Notes under the pieces: generated by a model
What the model was told of the DNA's origin: nothing
The model's database searches: none
What the model saw: only the letters and a program-made list of their open reading frames with translations
In this document: positions 1 to 5,314 of the stretch, piece after piece
How the letters are laid out: the number at the start of each line of letters is the position of its first letter
Numbering within the stretch: the first letter of the stretch is position 1
NCBI GenBank assembly: GCA_027483285.1
Contig: JAIXUZ010000309.1
Span: 1-5,314, forward strand
Length of the DNA: 5,314 nt
Direction: 5' to 3'
Source of the DNA: Bacteroidota bacterium
Lineage (GTDB): Bacteria > Bacteroidota > Bacteroidia > CAMBQF01
Made by a program: the position numbers and the translations under genes

Positions 1-495
1 AGCATCGGGGCGCAGGTAAGTCATTACTTTGCCTTCGCGGCGGATAACAGCCAGTTCGCGTAGCATTAAATGGGCCAGTTCTAAAGGCAACGGCATGTAC
101 GTGTCGGTTTCGCGGCAAGCGTAACCAAACATCATACCCTGGTCGCCGGCGCCCTGGTCTTCTTTCTTTTTACGTTCAACGCCCTGATTAATGTCAGCGC
201 TTTGTTCATGTATAGCAGAGAATATACCGCATGAGTTAGCCTCAAACATATATTCACTTTTAGTATATCCAATTTTACGGATTACCTCGCGGGTAATTTC
301 CTGAACATCCAGGTAAGTCCTAGACTTAACCTCGCCTGCTAATACTACCTGACCAGTAGTAACAAGAGTTTCGCAAGCTACTTTTGAATTAGGATCGAAA
401 GCCAAAAAGTGGTCGATTAATGCGTCTGAAATCTGGTCGGCAACTTTATCAGGGTGTCCCTCTGAAACCGATTCTGAAGTGAATAAATATCCCAT
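1..495 (-). CDS. metK: S-adenosylmethionine synthetase MetK, N-terminal 165 residues (partial, runs off left edge)
   Basis: MetK makes S-adenosylmethionine from methionine and ATP in the cytoplasm, releasing phosphate and pyrophosphate. Translating the minus strand from the ATG at 495-493 gives 165 uninterrupted codons to the window edge. They begin MGYLFTSESVSEGHPDK and include H14, D16 and K17 of the HPDK motif, E42 in ACETLVTTG, the SADINQGVE segment (residues 99-107), and the family signature GAGDQG at 115-120 with D118. H14, D16, E42 and D118 fall at the same numbers as the active-site residues of E. coli MetK. The visible part ends in LRPDA. The family is usually about 380-430 residues, so more than half lies outside the window. 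No frameshift is seen. The start is fixed by the alignment to the family N-terminus; the bases before it are A/T-rich without a Shine-Dalgarno motif, as is usual in Bacteroidota. It is transcribed divergently from the WG-repeat operon. Confidence 0.97.
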   Translation of the reverse strand, partial: MGYLFTSESVSEGHPDKVADQISDALIDHFLAFDPNSKVACETLVTTGQVVLAGEVKSRTYLDVQEITREVIRKIGYTKSEYMFEANSCGIFSAIHEQSADINQGVERKKKEDQGAGDQGMMFGYACRETDTYMPLPLELAHLMLRELAVIRREGKVMTYLRPDA

Positions 496-527
496 TTGTA
501 AAATAATAATTTTTGAAGTTAAGGTTG

Positions 528-535
528 CAAAAATA
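528..535 (-). promoter_or_regulatory. Probable -7 promoter element for metK
   Basis: Read on the minus strand, this is TATTTTTG, a full match to the Bacteroidota sigma-70 (RpoD) -7 consensus TAnnTTTG. It lies 32 bases before the metK ATG, so transcription would start roughly 25 bases upstream of the gene. That leader is too short for a SAM riboswitch. No clear -33 TTG box is seen at the usual 17-23 base spacing, so the call rests on the -7 box and its position. Confidence 0.5.
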
Positions 536-664
536 GCTTATTTTATGAATTATAAGCATAGTTATGTGTACTTTTTTTAGAATAAATTGTTTATTAAAAA
601 TGACAAAGAGCATATTGAAGTGTTAATAACATTGTTGCAGATATTATGCTGTACATGTTAATTT

Positions 665-672
665 TATATTTA
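665..672 (+). promoter_or_regulatory. Weak candidate -7 element for the WG-repeat/M15 operon
   Basis: TATATTTA matches seven of eight positions of the Bacteroidota -7 consensus TAnnTTTG and lies 50 bases before the ATG at 723. No TTG is found at the normal -33 spacing; the nearest, at 635-637, is 27 bases away. In such AT-rich DNA a near match can arise by chance. It is listed as the best candidate within the 227-bp divergent region 496-722, which otherwise holds only AT-rich sequence with no RNA gene or strong hairpin. Confidence 0.2.
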
Positions 673-722
673 GTTGCCTGAGTATAGAATGAACGTTAAT
701 ATTGCAGAATAATTTGATTGAA

Positions 723-2900
723 ATGAGTAAACGGTTGGTTGTACTTATTATTGCGGCTTTTACAGTAATAAATTTGCATGCCCAAAAGCAGCTGGTTAAG
801 GCTTACAGCGCGCTAAAGATTTACAATTATTTTGAAGCCAGAAAGCTTTTTAAAGAAGAGTTAAAAAAGAATAAAGTTACTTTTTTGGCTGATACTACAG
901 CAAAAATAAAGCCTCATAAAAATCCACATACGCTTGCATCGGCAGCATATGGACTGGGAGTAATCTATTCAAGGACAGATAACCCCTTTTCAAATTTAGA
1001 TAGTGCTTATTTATATGCACGCCTAGCTGACAGCCTTTTAATATTATCAACCCCCGAGCAGCAGGCAAAACTTATTGAAAAACAATTGCCACCTGATAGT
1101 GTTGCCGTAGATACCCTGTTTGGTAAAATATATACACGTGGATATAAGGAAGCAAAGGAACTGAATACGGTAGAGGCCTACGATAGTTATATAAATCTTT
1201 TTCCGCAAAGCAGCTATGTTAGCAATGCCAGGCAGAAAATTGAAGATATAGACTGGGATAGCGCCTTACTAAATGACAATTACCAAGGCTATAAGCAGTT
1301 TATTAATAAGCACCCTTATTCGCCCCGCATTGCAAAAGCTAAAGGCAGCTATGAGTTAAGGCTTTTTGAAGCCATGACCAAGGCGCATAATGTGAGTGTA
1401 TACCGCAATTTTTTAGACAACTTTCCAGAAAGTCCTTATGCACAGGTAGCACAAGATAGTGTATACACCCTATCTACCCAAAGCGGGCAGGTGAAAGACT
1501 ATTATACTTTTATTCGTAATAACCCTGAGAACAGGAATTTGGATAAGGCCTGGGACCGCTTATATATTACCTATAATGCCGATGGGTTAGAAACAACCCT
1601 GAAGAATTTTAAAGAAGAGTACCCAGACTACCCTGGCGCTGACAGGCTTGGGCGCGACCTGCAATTGGCGAGTGCTTTTTTATTGCCTTTTGAGCAAGGT
1701 GGTAAATGGGGCTATATAGATACTACCGGAAAAACGATAATTGACCCGCAATATGATTGGGCGGAGTTATTCTCTGACGGGCTTGCTGCTGTTGGCCTAA
1801 ATGGTAAAACTATATTTATAAATAAAGCTGACCAAGGGGTTGTTAACGGTAGTTTTGATGAGGGATATGCCTATACAGGTAATTATACTGTAGTAAAACA
1901 AGGTGAAAAATATGGTTTGATAGACCGTATTGGTAAATTGATTGTGCCATTTGAATATGAAGATATATCAGTATTTAGTGAAGGGCTTGCAGTGGTTACC
2001 AAGGGTACTTTGCAGGGTTATGTAAATACTGGTGGCCAACTGGTTATACCAGCGATTTTTGAAGAAGCATCGGACTTTAAAAATGGAATGGCTGTAGTAA
2101 AGAAAGATGGTAAGTACGGCCATATAAACACAAAGGGTGGTTATGTTACGGAGCCTGTTTATGATTGGGCGGAGAACTTTGTAAACGGCATTGCCCGGGC
2201 TAAAAAGGGAGAGCTAACAGGATTGATTAATACGCAAGGCGATGTGCTGGCTGATTTTAAATACAGTGTGGTAAGTTCTTTTAGCGATGGGCTTGCTATA
2301 GTTACGCTTGATGGTAATATAGGGTTTATTAATACCAAAGGGGTAGAAGTGATAAAACCGCAATATGGTTTTGCATTGCCTTTTGTTTACAATGCAATGG
2401 TTGGTGATACTATAGCCAAAGTAGAGTGGAAGAAGAAGAGGGGCTATATTTTTAAGAATGATAAATCGGTATTCCAGTTTAAGTTTGAAGATGTTAATGC
2501 GCCTGCTGAAGGCATGATAGCAGCAAAGGAGAAAGGAAAGTGGGGTTTTGTTGATAAGGCACAGAAGAACATTATACCCTTTAAGTTTGACAATGCCGGT
2601 AGTTTTAAAAATGGCATGGCTTTGGCAAGTAGTAAAGGAAAGACCGGCCTTATAGGCCGCAACGGCAAATGGATAATAGAACCTAAATATGATGAGGTTT
2701 TTGATAACTATACCGAGAATGCTTTTTTAGTGAGGATTGGAGATGTCTTTGGGTTAATTAGTAAAGACGGGAAAGAACTTTTGCCTGTGGTGTATTTTGA
2801 GCCGGAGAAAATAGGGGGAGATATATACCTGCTAACCAAGGGCGATAAGATTGCCTATTATCACATGGCCTCGGGTAAGTTTATATGGCAACAGAACTAA
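723..2900 (+). CDS. Exported protein with TPR-like N-terminal half and WG-repeat C-terminal half
   Basis: A 725-residue protein of unknown specific function. Residues 1-20 form a signal peptide: positively charged MSKR, a hydrophobic core, and a probable signal peptidase I cut in the LHAQ segment near A20. No lipobox is present, so the mature protein should be soluble in the periplasm or outside the cell. Residues 22-150 are helical and TPR-like. Residues 151-317 hold about five units with the pattern F(I/L)xxxPxS, their prolines at 161, 198, 235, 268 and 301, recalling BamD/YbgF-type TPRs. From residue 327 (GKWGYID) to the end there are eleven WG repeats (Pfam 'WG containing repeat' type) plus a half unit, of form GkwGyidtkGkxiipPxyd...fsdGlavv. 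They begin near 327, 360, 394, 428, 462, 496, 530, 571, 604, 638 and 673; unit 7 carries about six or seven extra residues. The reading frame is open from a TTG at 702, but the ATG at 723 puts the signal peptide at the N-terminus and is preferred. The M15 peptidase gene follows after five bases. WG repeats probably mediate binding, which is inference. Confidence 0.9.
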   Translation: MSKRLVVLIIAAFTVINLHAQKQLVKAYSALKIYNYFEARKLFKEELKKNKVTFLADTTAKIKPHKNPHTLASAAYGLGVIYSRTDNPFSNLDSAYLYARLADSLLILSTPEQQAKLIEKQLPPDSVAVDTLFGKIYTRGYKEAKELNTVEAYDSYINLFPQSSYVSNARQKIEDIDWDSALLNDNYQGYKQFINKHPYSPRIAKAKGSYELRLFEAMTKAHNVSVYRNFLDNFPESPYAQVAQDSVYTLSTQSGQVKDYYTFIRNNPENRNLDKAWDRLYITYNADGLETTLKNFKEEYPDYPGADRLGRDLQLASAFLLPFEQGGKWGYIDTTGKTIIDPQYDWAELFSDGLAAVGLNGKTIFINKADQGVVNGSFDEGYAYTGNYTVVKQGEKYGLIDRIGKLIVPFEYEDISVFSEGLAVVTKGTLQGYVNTGGQLVIPAIFEEASDFKNGMAVVKKDGKYGHINTKGGYVTEPVYDWAENFVNGIARAKKGELTGLINTQGDVLADFKYSVVSSFSDGLAIVTLDGNIGFINTKGVEVIKPQYGFALPFVYNAMVGDTIAKVEWKKKRGYIFKNDKSVFQFKFEDVNAPAEGMIAAKEKGKWGFVDKAQKNIIPFKFDNAGSFKNGMALASSKGKTGLIGRNGKWIIEPKYDEVFDNYTENAFLVRIGDVFGLISKDGKELLPVVYFEPEKIGGDIYLLTKGDKIAYYHMASGKFIWQQN
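1701..2897 (+). repeat. Tandem WG-repeat array with a 102-bp (34-codon) period
   Basis: This segment encodes the eleven and a half WG repeats of the exported protein. The protein units are diverged, but nucleotide traces of the repeat remain in register. A 15-base word encoding YDWAE occurs at 1752-1766 and 2160-2174, 408 bases apart, exactly four periods. GGGCTTGC occurs at 1779-1786, 1983-1990 and 2289-2296, at spacings of 204 and 306 bases, two and three periods. TTTAAAAATGG at 2076 and 2604 is 528 bases apart, five periods plus the 18 bases of the insertion in unit 7. Confidence 0.85.
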
Positions 2901-2905
2901 AATAG

Positions 2906-3679
2906 ATGAAGAGGACATTAATATATTTAGCCACAAGTGCTGCAATAGTAATAAGCTATCCTGTTATGAATACTGTATTTGGTAACGATGATGTTACGGT
3001 AACGCCTGCTAACGATAAGCTTAGGCAATACTTAAGCGGCAAGTTTGAGCCGAAAGATGATACCCTGTTTACGGTTATTCCTGCAATATATTCGGGGAAG
3101 GCTGATGCGCAGTACCTGCGCAAGGAGGCTATAGATGGTTTTAAGATGATGGCAGATGAGGCGAAGAAAGACGGTGTTACTTTGAAGATAGTTTCGGCTA
3201 CACGGAATTTTTACAGTCAGAAAGCTATTTGGGAAGCCAAATGGAATGGCACACGTGCAGATTGGAAAGATGTAAGTACTAAATACCCTGCAGCAGTAGA
3301 CAGGGCCAAAGCAATATTGAGGTATAGCTCAATGCCCGGCACTTCCCGCCACCATTGGGGTACCGATATTGATATTAACAGTGTAGAGCCCGATTACTTT
3401 CTTACCAAAAAAGGAAAGGCAGAATATGATTGGCTGGTGAAAAATGCTTCCCGTTTTGGTTTTTGCCAACCATACTCGCCAAAGGGTGCTGACCGCCCTA
3501 ATGGGTATGAAGAGGAGAAATGGCATTGGAGCTATATGCCTTTATCAAAGAACTTTTTAAGCCAGTATCCAACCATTGTTAGCTATACTGATATTAAAGG
3601 GTTTGATGGAGACGTAGCGGCAGAATCGCTAAAAGTGATTGATAATTACGTGCTGGGGGTTAATGTGGATTGTAAGTAG
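2906..3679 (+). CDS. M15-family (VanY-like) zinc D-Ala-D-Ala carboxypeptidase, exported
   Basis: A 257-residue peptidase expected to cleave the terminal D-Ala, or a related peptide bond, in peptidoglycan stem peptides. Residues 1 to about 26 (MKRTLIYLATSAAIVISYPV and following) are a positively charged start plus a hydrophobic stretch. This is an export signal or an uncleaved membrane anchor; no clear AxA cleavage site is visible. The catalytic domain covers roughly 65-225. It shows SATRNFYSQ with R100, matching the transition-state arginine of the family; SRHHWGTDID (147-156), giving zinc ligands H149 and D156; and ExxH at 204-207 within EEEKWHWSY, giving catalytic base E204 and third zinc ligand H207. 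All key M15 residues are therefore present and the enzyme is probably active. The ATG lies five bases after the stop of the WG-repeat gene, so the two form an operon and the peptidase has no promoter of its own visible. No Shine-Dalgarno is seen. Whether it is a DD-carboxypeptidase, an LD-carboxypeptidase or an endopeptidase cannot be read from the motifs alone. Confidence 0.9.
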   Translation: MKRTLIYLATSAAIVISYPVMNTVFGNDDVTVTPANDKLRQYLSGKFEPKDDTLFTVIPAIYSGKADAQYLRKEAIDGFKMMADEAKKDGVTLKIVSATRNFYSQKAIWEAKWNGTRADWKDVSTKYPAAVDRAKAILRYSSMPGTSRHHWGTDIDINSVEPDYFLTKKGKAEYDWLVKNASRFGFCQPYSPKGADRPNGYEEEKWHWSYMPLSKNFLSQYPTIVSYTDIKGFDGDVAAESLKVIDNYVLGVNVDCK

Positions 3680-3681
3680 GC

Positions 3682-3720
3682 GGTAGTTCGAGGCTGGTAG
3701 TTGGTTTGCAGTTAACGGTT
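3682..3720 (+). repeat. Short degenerate GGTAGTT-type repeat cluster after the M15 gene
   Basis: GGTAGTT occurs at 3682-3688 and again at 3696-3702, followed by GCAGTT at 3708-3713 and CGGTT at 3716-3720. The result is a short G/T-rich stretch unlike the surrounding AT-rich DNA. It may be a remnant of an intergenic low-complexity repeat. There is no sign that it encodes anything, and it is too short to classify. Confidence 0.3.
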
Positions 3721-3740
3721 GGCATTTCTAAAAATAGTGT

Positions 3741-3782
3741 TTTGTAAAAAATAAAAAGAGCGGATGTATAACATCCGCCCTT
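3741..3782 (-). terminator. Intrinsic terminator for the lipoprotein gene, possibly bidirectional
   Basis: GCGGATGT (3760-3767) and ACATCCGC (3771-3778) form a perfect 8-bp stem with a 3-base loop. Beyond one A-C mismatch, three more pairs (3756-3758 with 3780-3782) extend it. On the minus strand the stem is followed directly by a T-rich tail, TCTTTTTATTTTTTAC, which makes it a strong rho-independent terminator 24 bases past the stop of the lipoprotein gene. On the plus strand the stem is followed only by TTATCATATAATATTATT, a weaker tail, but the same hairpin is the only visible terminator for the convergent WG-repeat/M15 operon and may serve both. Confidence 0.85.
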
Positions 3783-3805
3783 ATCATATAATATTATTAG
3801 CAACA

Positions 3806-4744
3806 TTAGTAAGCTATAATAGCCTCACCAGTTTCGCCGTTAATGCGCACCCATTCTATTTTGTAGCCATAGGCGCAAGAACCACCTGAGGGGCTGCCTT
3901 GGGCATCAACACCAAAGGTTAGGGTAACTTCGCGGTTGTTGTAGGTATGCCTGCGCACACCATTTACGGGCCTGTCCCAGCCGCAGAATTGTAGCAATAC
4001 CAGTGATGATGGTGCTTCTAATAAAAAGTCGTAGCCAAGTCGGTTAACTCCACCAATAGTGTATGTTTTGTTGGCAATAGTAGTATCACCGTCTACCACC
4101 AAACGGGTGTTGCCTCCGTTATAGTCGAAAGAGTTGCGGCGTGCAATCCACCATGTGCGTTGGGTGCCATCATCAAAAGTAACCACCATATTACCGCGTA
4201 CTTTAATATTTACTGGCGATGATATGTTTAATGTACGGATAAGTCCACCGGTAAGGTTGGTATAGGTTTTAGTACCGTTGTATGTAAAACGCAGGTTGGT
4301 AGATATATTCTCCACCTTATAGTTGGTAAAGGTTACAAGTAGCTGAGCGCCAACATCGCGCCATTTGGCACCTGTAATAAGCTTGCCGGTAATAATACCA
4401 GAGCGTATTTTGCCATTGCATGGGGTATCTCCATCAAACGTAATTGTAATAAGCTTTTGGGCTGTAAGCTGGCTTGTATCAATAGTAGCCCCACAAATGG
4501 TAAGGCCAGCTTGAACATCAGCTAAATCTTGCGGAGAGGCTACGCGCATAGCCTGGCTGGTATAAGAAAAAGCCTCACTAACCACGTTTCCACCTTCATC
4601 AATATCGGTTTGTACTTTGGCATTGTCGCTGCCCAGTTTAAGGTCGTCGCCGGGGCCGTCGGTGTTTTTTCTACAGGCTGTAAACGTTACAGCAAGGGCT
4701 GCAGCTACTGCTGCAAGGGTGAAAAATATCTTTTTTGTTTTCAT
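3806..4744 (-). CDS. Lipoprotein of unknown function, Bacteroidota type
   Basis: A 312-residue protein I cannot assign to a named function. It begins MKTKKIFFTLAAVAAALAV, a lysine-rich start and hydrophobic core, followed by the lipobox TFTAC with C24 as the lipidated cysteine. The next residues are RKNTDGPGDD, so an acidic, flexible tether follows the anchor. The frame is open 13 codons further upstream to a TTG at 4783, but only the ATG at 4744-4742 places the signal peptide correctly. The mature part is rich in Thr, Asn, Gly and alternating hydrophobic residues, suggesting beta structure, with recognisable stretches TICGATID (82-89), QRTWWIARRNSFDYNGG (195-211), GVNRLGYDF (232-240), FCGWDRPVNG (253-262) and a C-terminal EWVRINGETGEAIIAY. 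Four cysteines besides C24 (C84, C109, C254, C290) could form two disulfides. It resembles uncharacterised lipoproteins I have seen in Chitinophagaceae and relatives; that is recollection, not a search. A strong terminator follows it. Confidence 0.85.
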   Translation of the reverse strand: MKTKKIFFTLAAVAAALAVTFTACRKNTDGPGDDLKLGSDNAKVQTDIDEGGNVVSEAFSYTSQAMRVASPQDLADVQAGLTICGATIDTSQLTAQKLITITFDGDTPCNGKIRSGIITGKLITGAKWRDVGAQLLVTFTNYKVENISTNLRFTYNGTKTYTNLTGGLIRTLNISSPVNIKVRGNMVVTFDDGTQRTWWIARRNSFDYNGGNTRLVVDGDTTIANKTYTIGGVNRLGYDFLLEAPSSLVLLQFCGWDRPVNGVRRHTYNNREVTLTFGVDAQGSPSGGSCAYGYKIEWVRINGETGEAIIAY

Positions 4745-4787
4745 ACTATAAATACTTTTAGTAGGGTTATAGAGGTATGACAATTAC

Positions 4788-4795
4788 CAACTATA
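4788..4795 (-). promoter_or_regulatory. Weak candidate -7 element for the lipoprotein gene
   Basis: On the minus strand this reads TATAGTTG, seven of eight matches to TAnnTTTG, 43 bases before the ATG at 4744. No TTG box is present at the usual -33 spacing. The 86-bp gap between the TauE-like gene and this gene (4745-4830) has no hairpin terminator, so the lipoprotein gene may be read from its own promoter, by read-through, or both. Confidence 0.25.
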
Positions 4796-4830
4796 AAGGT
4801 TTAATGTAAAGTTGAAAATAATGGTAACAA

Positions 4831-5211
4831 TTACTTGCCTAAAATGAGTTTAAGGGCTATAAGGAACAGAAACCCGCCGAATACCTTTTTTACAATAGCC
4901 TGGTCTATAGATATAGCCACCTTTGAGCCGAAAAAGCTGCCTGCCATAAATGTAACCAGCATAACAAAAACGTAGGGCCATTGTATATTGCCCGATTTGT
5001 GGTAGTTCCACGCGGCAAGGGCAAACGATAGCGGTATTAAAAACAGGGCGGTACTGGTGCCTTGCGCCTGTTGCTGGGTAAGCCCCAAAAACAAAACCAG
5101 GGCCGGTACTATAATAACCCCGCCGCCAACGCCTACAAGACCACTAATAAAACCCGCGCCAATGCCTATGGCCAGCAATATTAAAACCGTATTTGTGTCC
5201 ATCTTTTTCAT
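4831..5211 (-). CDS. Half-length TauE/SafE-family membrane transporter
   Basis: A 126-residue integral membrane protein matching the N-terminal half of TauE/SafE permeases, a family linked to export of sulfite, sulfoacetate and other organic anions. The family signature is clear: GFISGLVGVGGG (20-31), then a hydrophobic stretch with VPALVLFLGL (35-44), QQAQGTS (47-53) and the LxxWNYxKxGxIxW-type segment around 66-78. Hydrophobic segments lie at about 8-25, 31-44, 52-69, 79-97 and 108-124. Full-size members are about 250 residues, made of two inverted halves. This protein ends in KLILGK with a normal stop, so it is a single-repeat form rather than a visible truncation and would have to dimerise. 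Such short members occur in Bacteroidota, as far as I recall. The start is MKKMDTN at 5211; M4 at 5202 is an alternative. The substrate cannot be inferred. It lies 86 bp upstream of the lipoprotein gene on the same strand. Confidence 0.88.
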   Translation of the reverse strand: MKKMDTNTVLILLAIGIGAGFISGLVGVGGGVIIVPALVLFLGLTQQQAQGTSTALFLIPLSFALAAWNYHKSGNIQWPYVFVMLVTFMAGSFFGSKVAISIDQAIVKKVFGGFLFLIALKLILGK

Positions 5212-5284
5212 ATCTATAGGGTAAAATTACAAACTACAATTGGGTTATGGGCATTGTTAGCAGGTAAATATGAACAAGGTTGTG

Positions 5285-5292
5285 TACTTTTG
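5285..5292 (+). promoter_or_regulatory. Probable -7 promoter element for a gene beginning at 5299
   Basis: TACTTTTG is a full match to the Bacteroidota -7 consensus TAnnTTTG and ends six bases before the ATG at 5299. Transcription would then start at or next to the ATG, giving a leaderless or nearly leaderless message. The box sits inside GTACTTTTGTAC (5284-5295), two GTAC arms around a four-T spacer. No good -33 TTG is found at normal spacing; the closest, at 5254-5256, is 28 bases away. Confidence 0.5.
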
Positions 5293-5298
5293 TACCTT

Positions 5299-5314
5299 AT
5301 GTTACAAACCGCCA
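5299..5314 (+). CDS. Probable first five codons of a gene running off the right edge
   Basis: An ATG at 5299 directly downstream of a consensus -7 box reads M-L-Q-T-A before the window ends. Five codons are far too few to identify a product or to prove that a gene is present; the call rests on the promoter placement and on the fact that the TauE-like gene points away from here, leaving room for a divergent neighbour. Confidence 0.4.

Noticed and set aside
496..527. Possible SAM riboswitch upstream of metK
   Set aside because: The predicted leader is only about 25 bases and A/T-rich, with no helices; it is far too short for any known SAM-binding riboswitch class.
536..557. Inverted repeat GCTTAT/ATAAGC with a 10-base spacer upstream of the metK -7 box
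   Set aside because: Six-base AT-rich arms with no extension are common by chance in such DNA; there is no second copy to support an operator.
565..575. TGTGTACTTTT, identical to 5281-5291 at the right-edge promoter
   Set aside because: An 11-base AT-rich match in a 5-kb window is weak evidence, and the rest of the two sites does not align; at 569-576 the box lacks the final G of TAnnTTTG.
689..712. Seven-codon ORF (MNVNIAE) just before the WG-repeat gene, a possible leader peptide
   Set aside because: It has no regulatory codon run, no attenuator hairpin and no start signal; ORFs of this length are expected by chance.
702..722. TTG start extending the WG-repeat protein by seven residues
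   Set aside because: The extension would place polar and acidic residues (QNNLIE) before the lysine/arginine start of the signal peptide; the ATG at 723 gives a normal signal peptide.
2444..2668. Open frame of 74 codons on the minus strand inside the WG-repeat gene
   Set aside because: It lies wholly antisense to a strongly supported coding region and its product shows no recognisable domain; it is a shadow frame.
3329..3526. Open frame of 65 codons antisense to the M15 peptidase
   Set aside because: It covers the conserved catalytic motifs of the real gene on the opposite strand; it is a shadow frame.
4333..4780. Open frames on both strands (4333-4518 minus, 4529-4780 plus) overlapping the lipoprotein gene
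   Set aside because: Both overlap the well-supported lipoprotein frame, including its signal peptide, and show no domain or start signal of their own.
4745..4783. TTG start extending the lipoprotein by 13 residues
   Set aside because: MKTKKIFF at 4744 is a standard lipoprotein signal start; the extension adds a polar stretch with no role.

Overview
The window looks like ordinary chromosomal DNA from a member of the Bacteroidota, probably the Sphingobacteriales/Chitinophagales side of the phylum. The evidence is AT-rich intergenic DNA, start codons preceded by A/T-rich sequence with no Shine-Dalgarno motif, -7 promoter boxes of the Bacteroidota type TAnnTTTG, a MetK N-terminus typical of the phylum, and secreted proteins carrying WG repeats. 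The genus cannot be named from the sequence alone. There are no rRNA or tRNA genes, insertion sequences, CRISPR arrays or phage genes.

Layout. Positions 1-495 (minus strand) hold the first 165 codons of metK, S-adenosylmethionine synthetase; the rest lies beyond the left edge. A 227-bp divergent intergenic region (496-722) separates it from a two-gene plus-strand operon. The first gene (723-2900) encodes a large exported protein built from about five TPR-like units followed by eleven WG repeats and a half unit. The second, five bases downstream (2906-3679), encodes an M15-family (VanY-like) zinc D-Ala-D-Ala carboxypeptidase with an N-terminal export signal or anchor. A stem-loop at 3756-3782 lies between this operon and a convergent minus-strand gene (3806-4744) for a lipoprotein of unknown function. 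Upstream of that on the same strand (4831-5211) is a half-length TauE/SafE-family membrane transporter. At the right edge a good TAnnTTTG promoter and an ATG at 5299 mark the first five codons of a divergent plus-strand gene.

How the genes relate. metK is housekeeping and independent of the rest. The WG-repeat protein and the M15 peptidase are almost certainly co-transcribed and both exported, which suggests a shared role in the periplasm or cell envelope; this is the most interesting pairing here, although its function is unproven. The TauE-like gene and the lipoprotein gene are co-oriented, 86 bp apart with no visible terminator between them, so they may share a transcript, but no functional link is visible. 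Overall this is a normal region with a few poorly characterised envelope proteins. I see no convincing new defence or mobile system.
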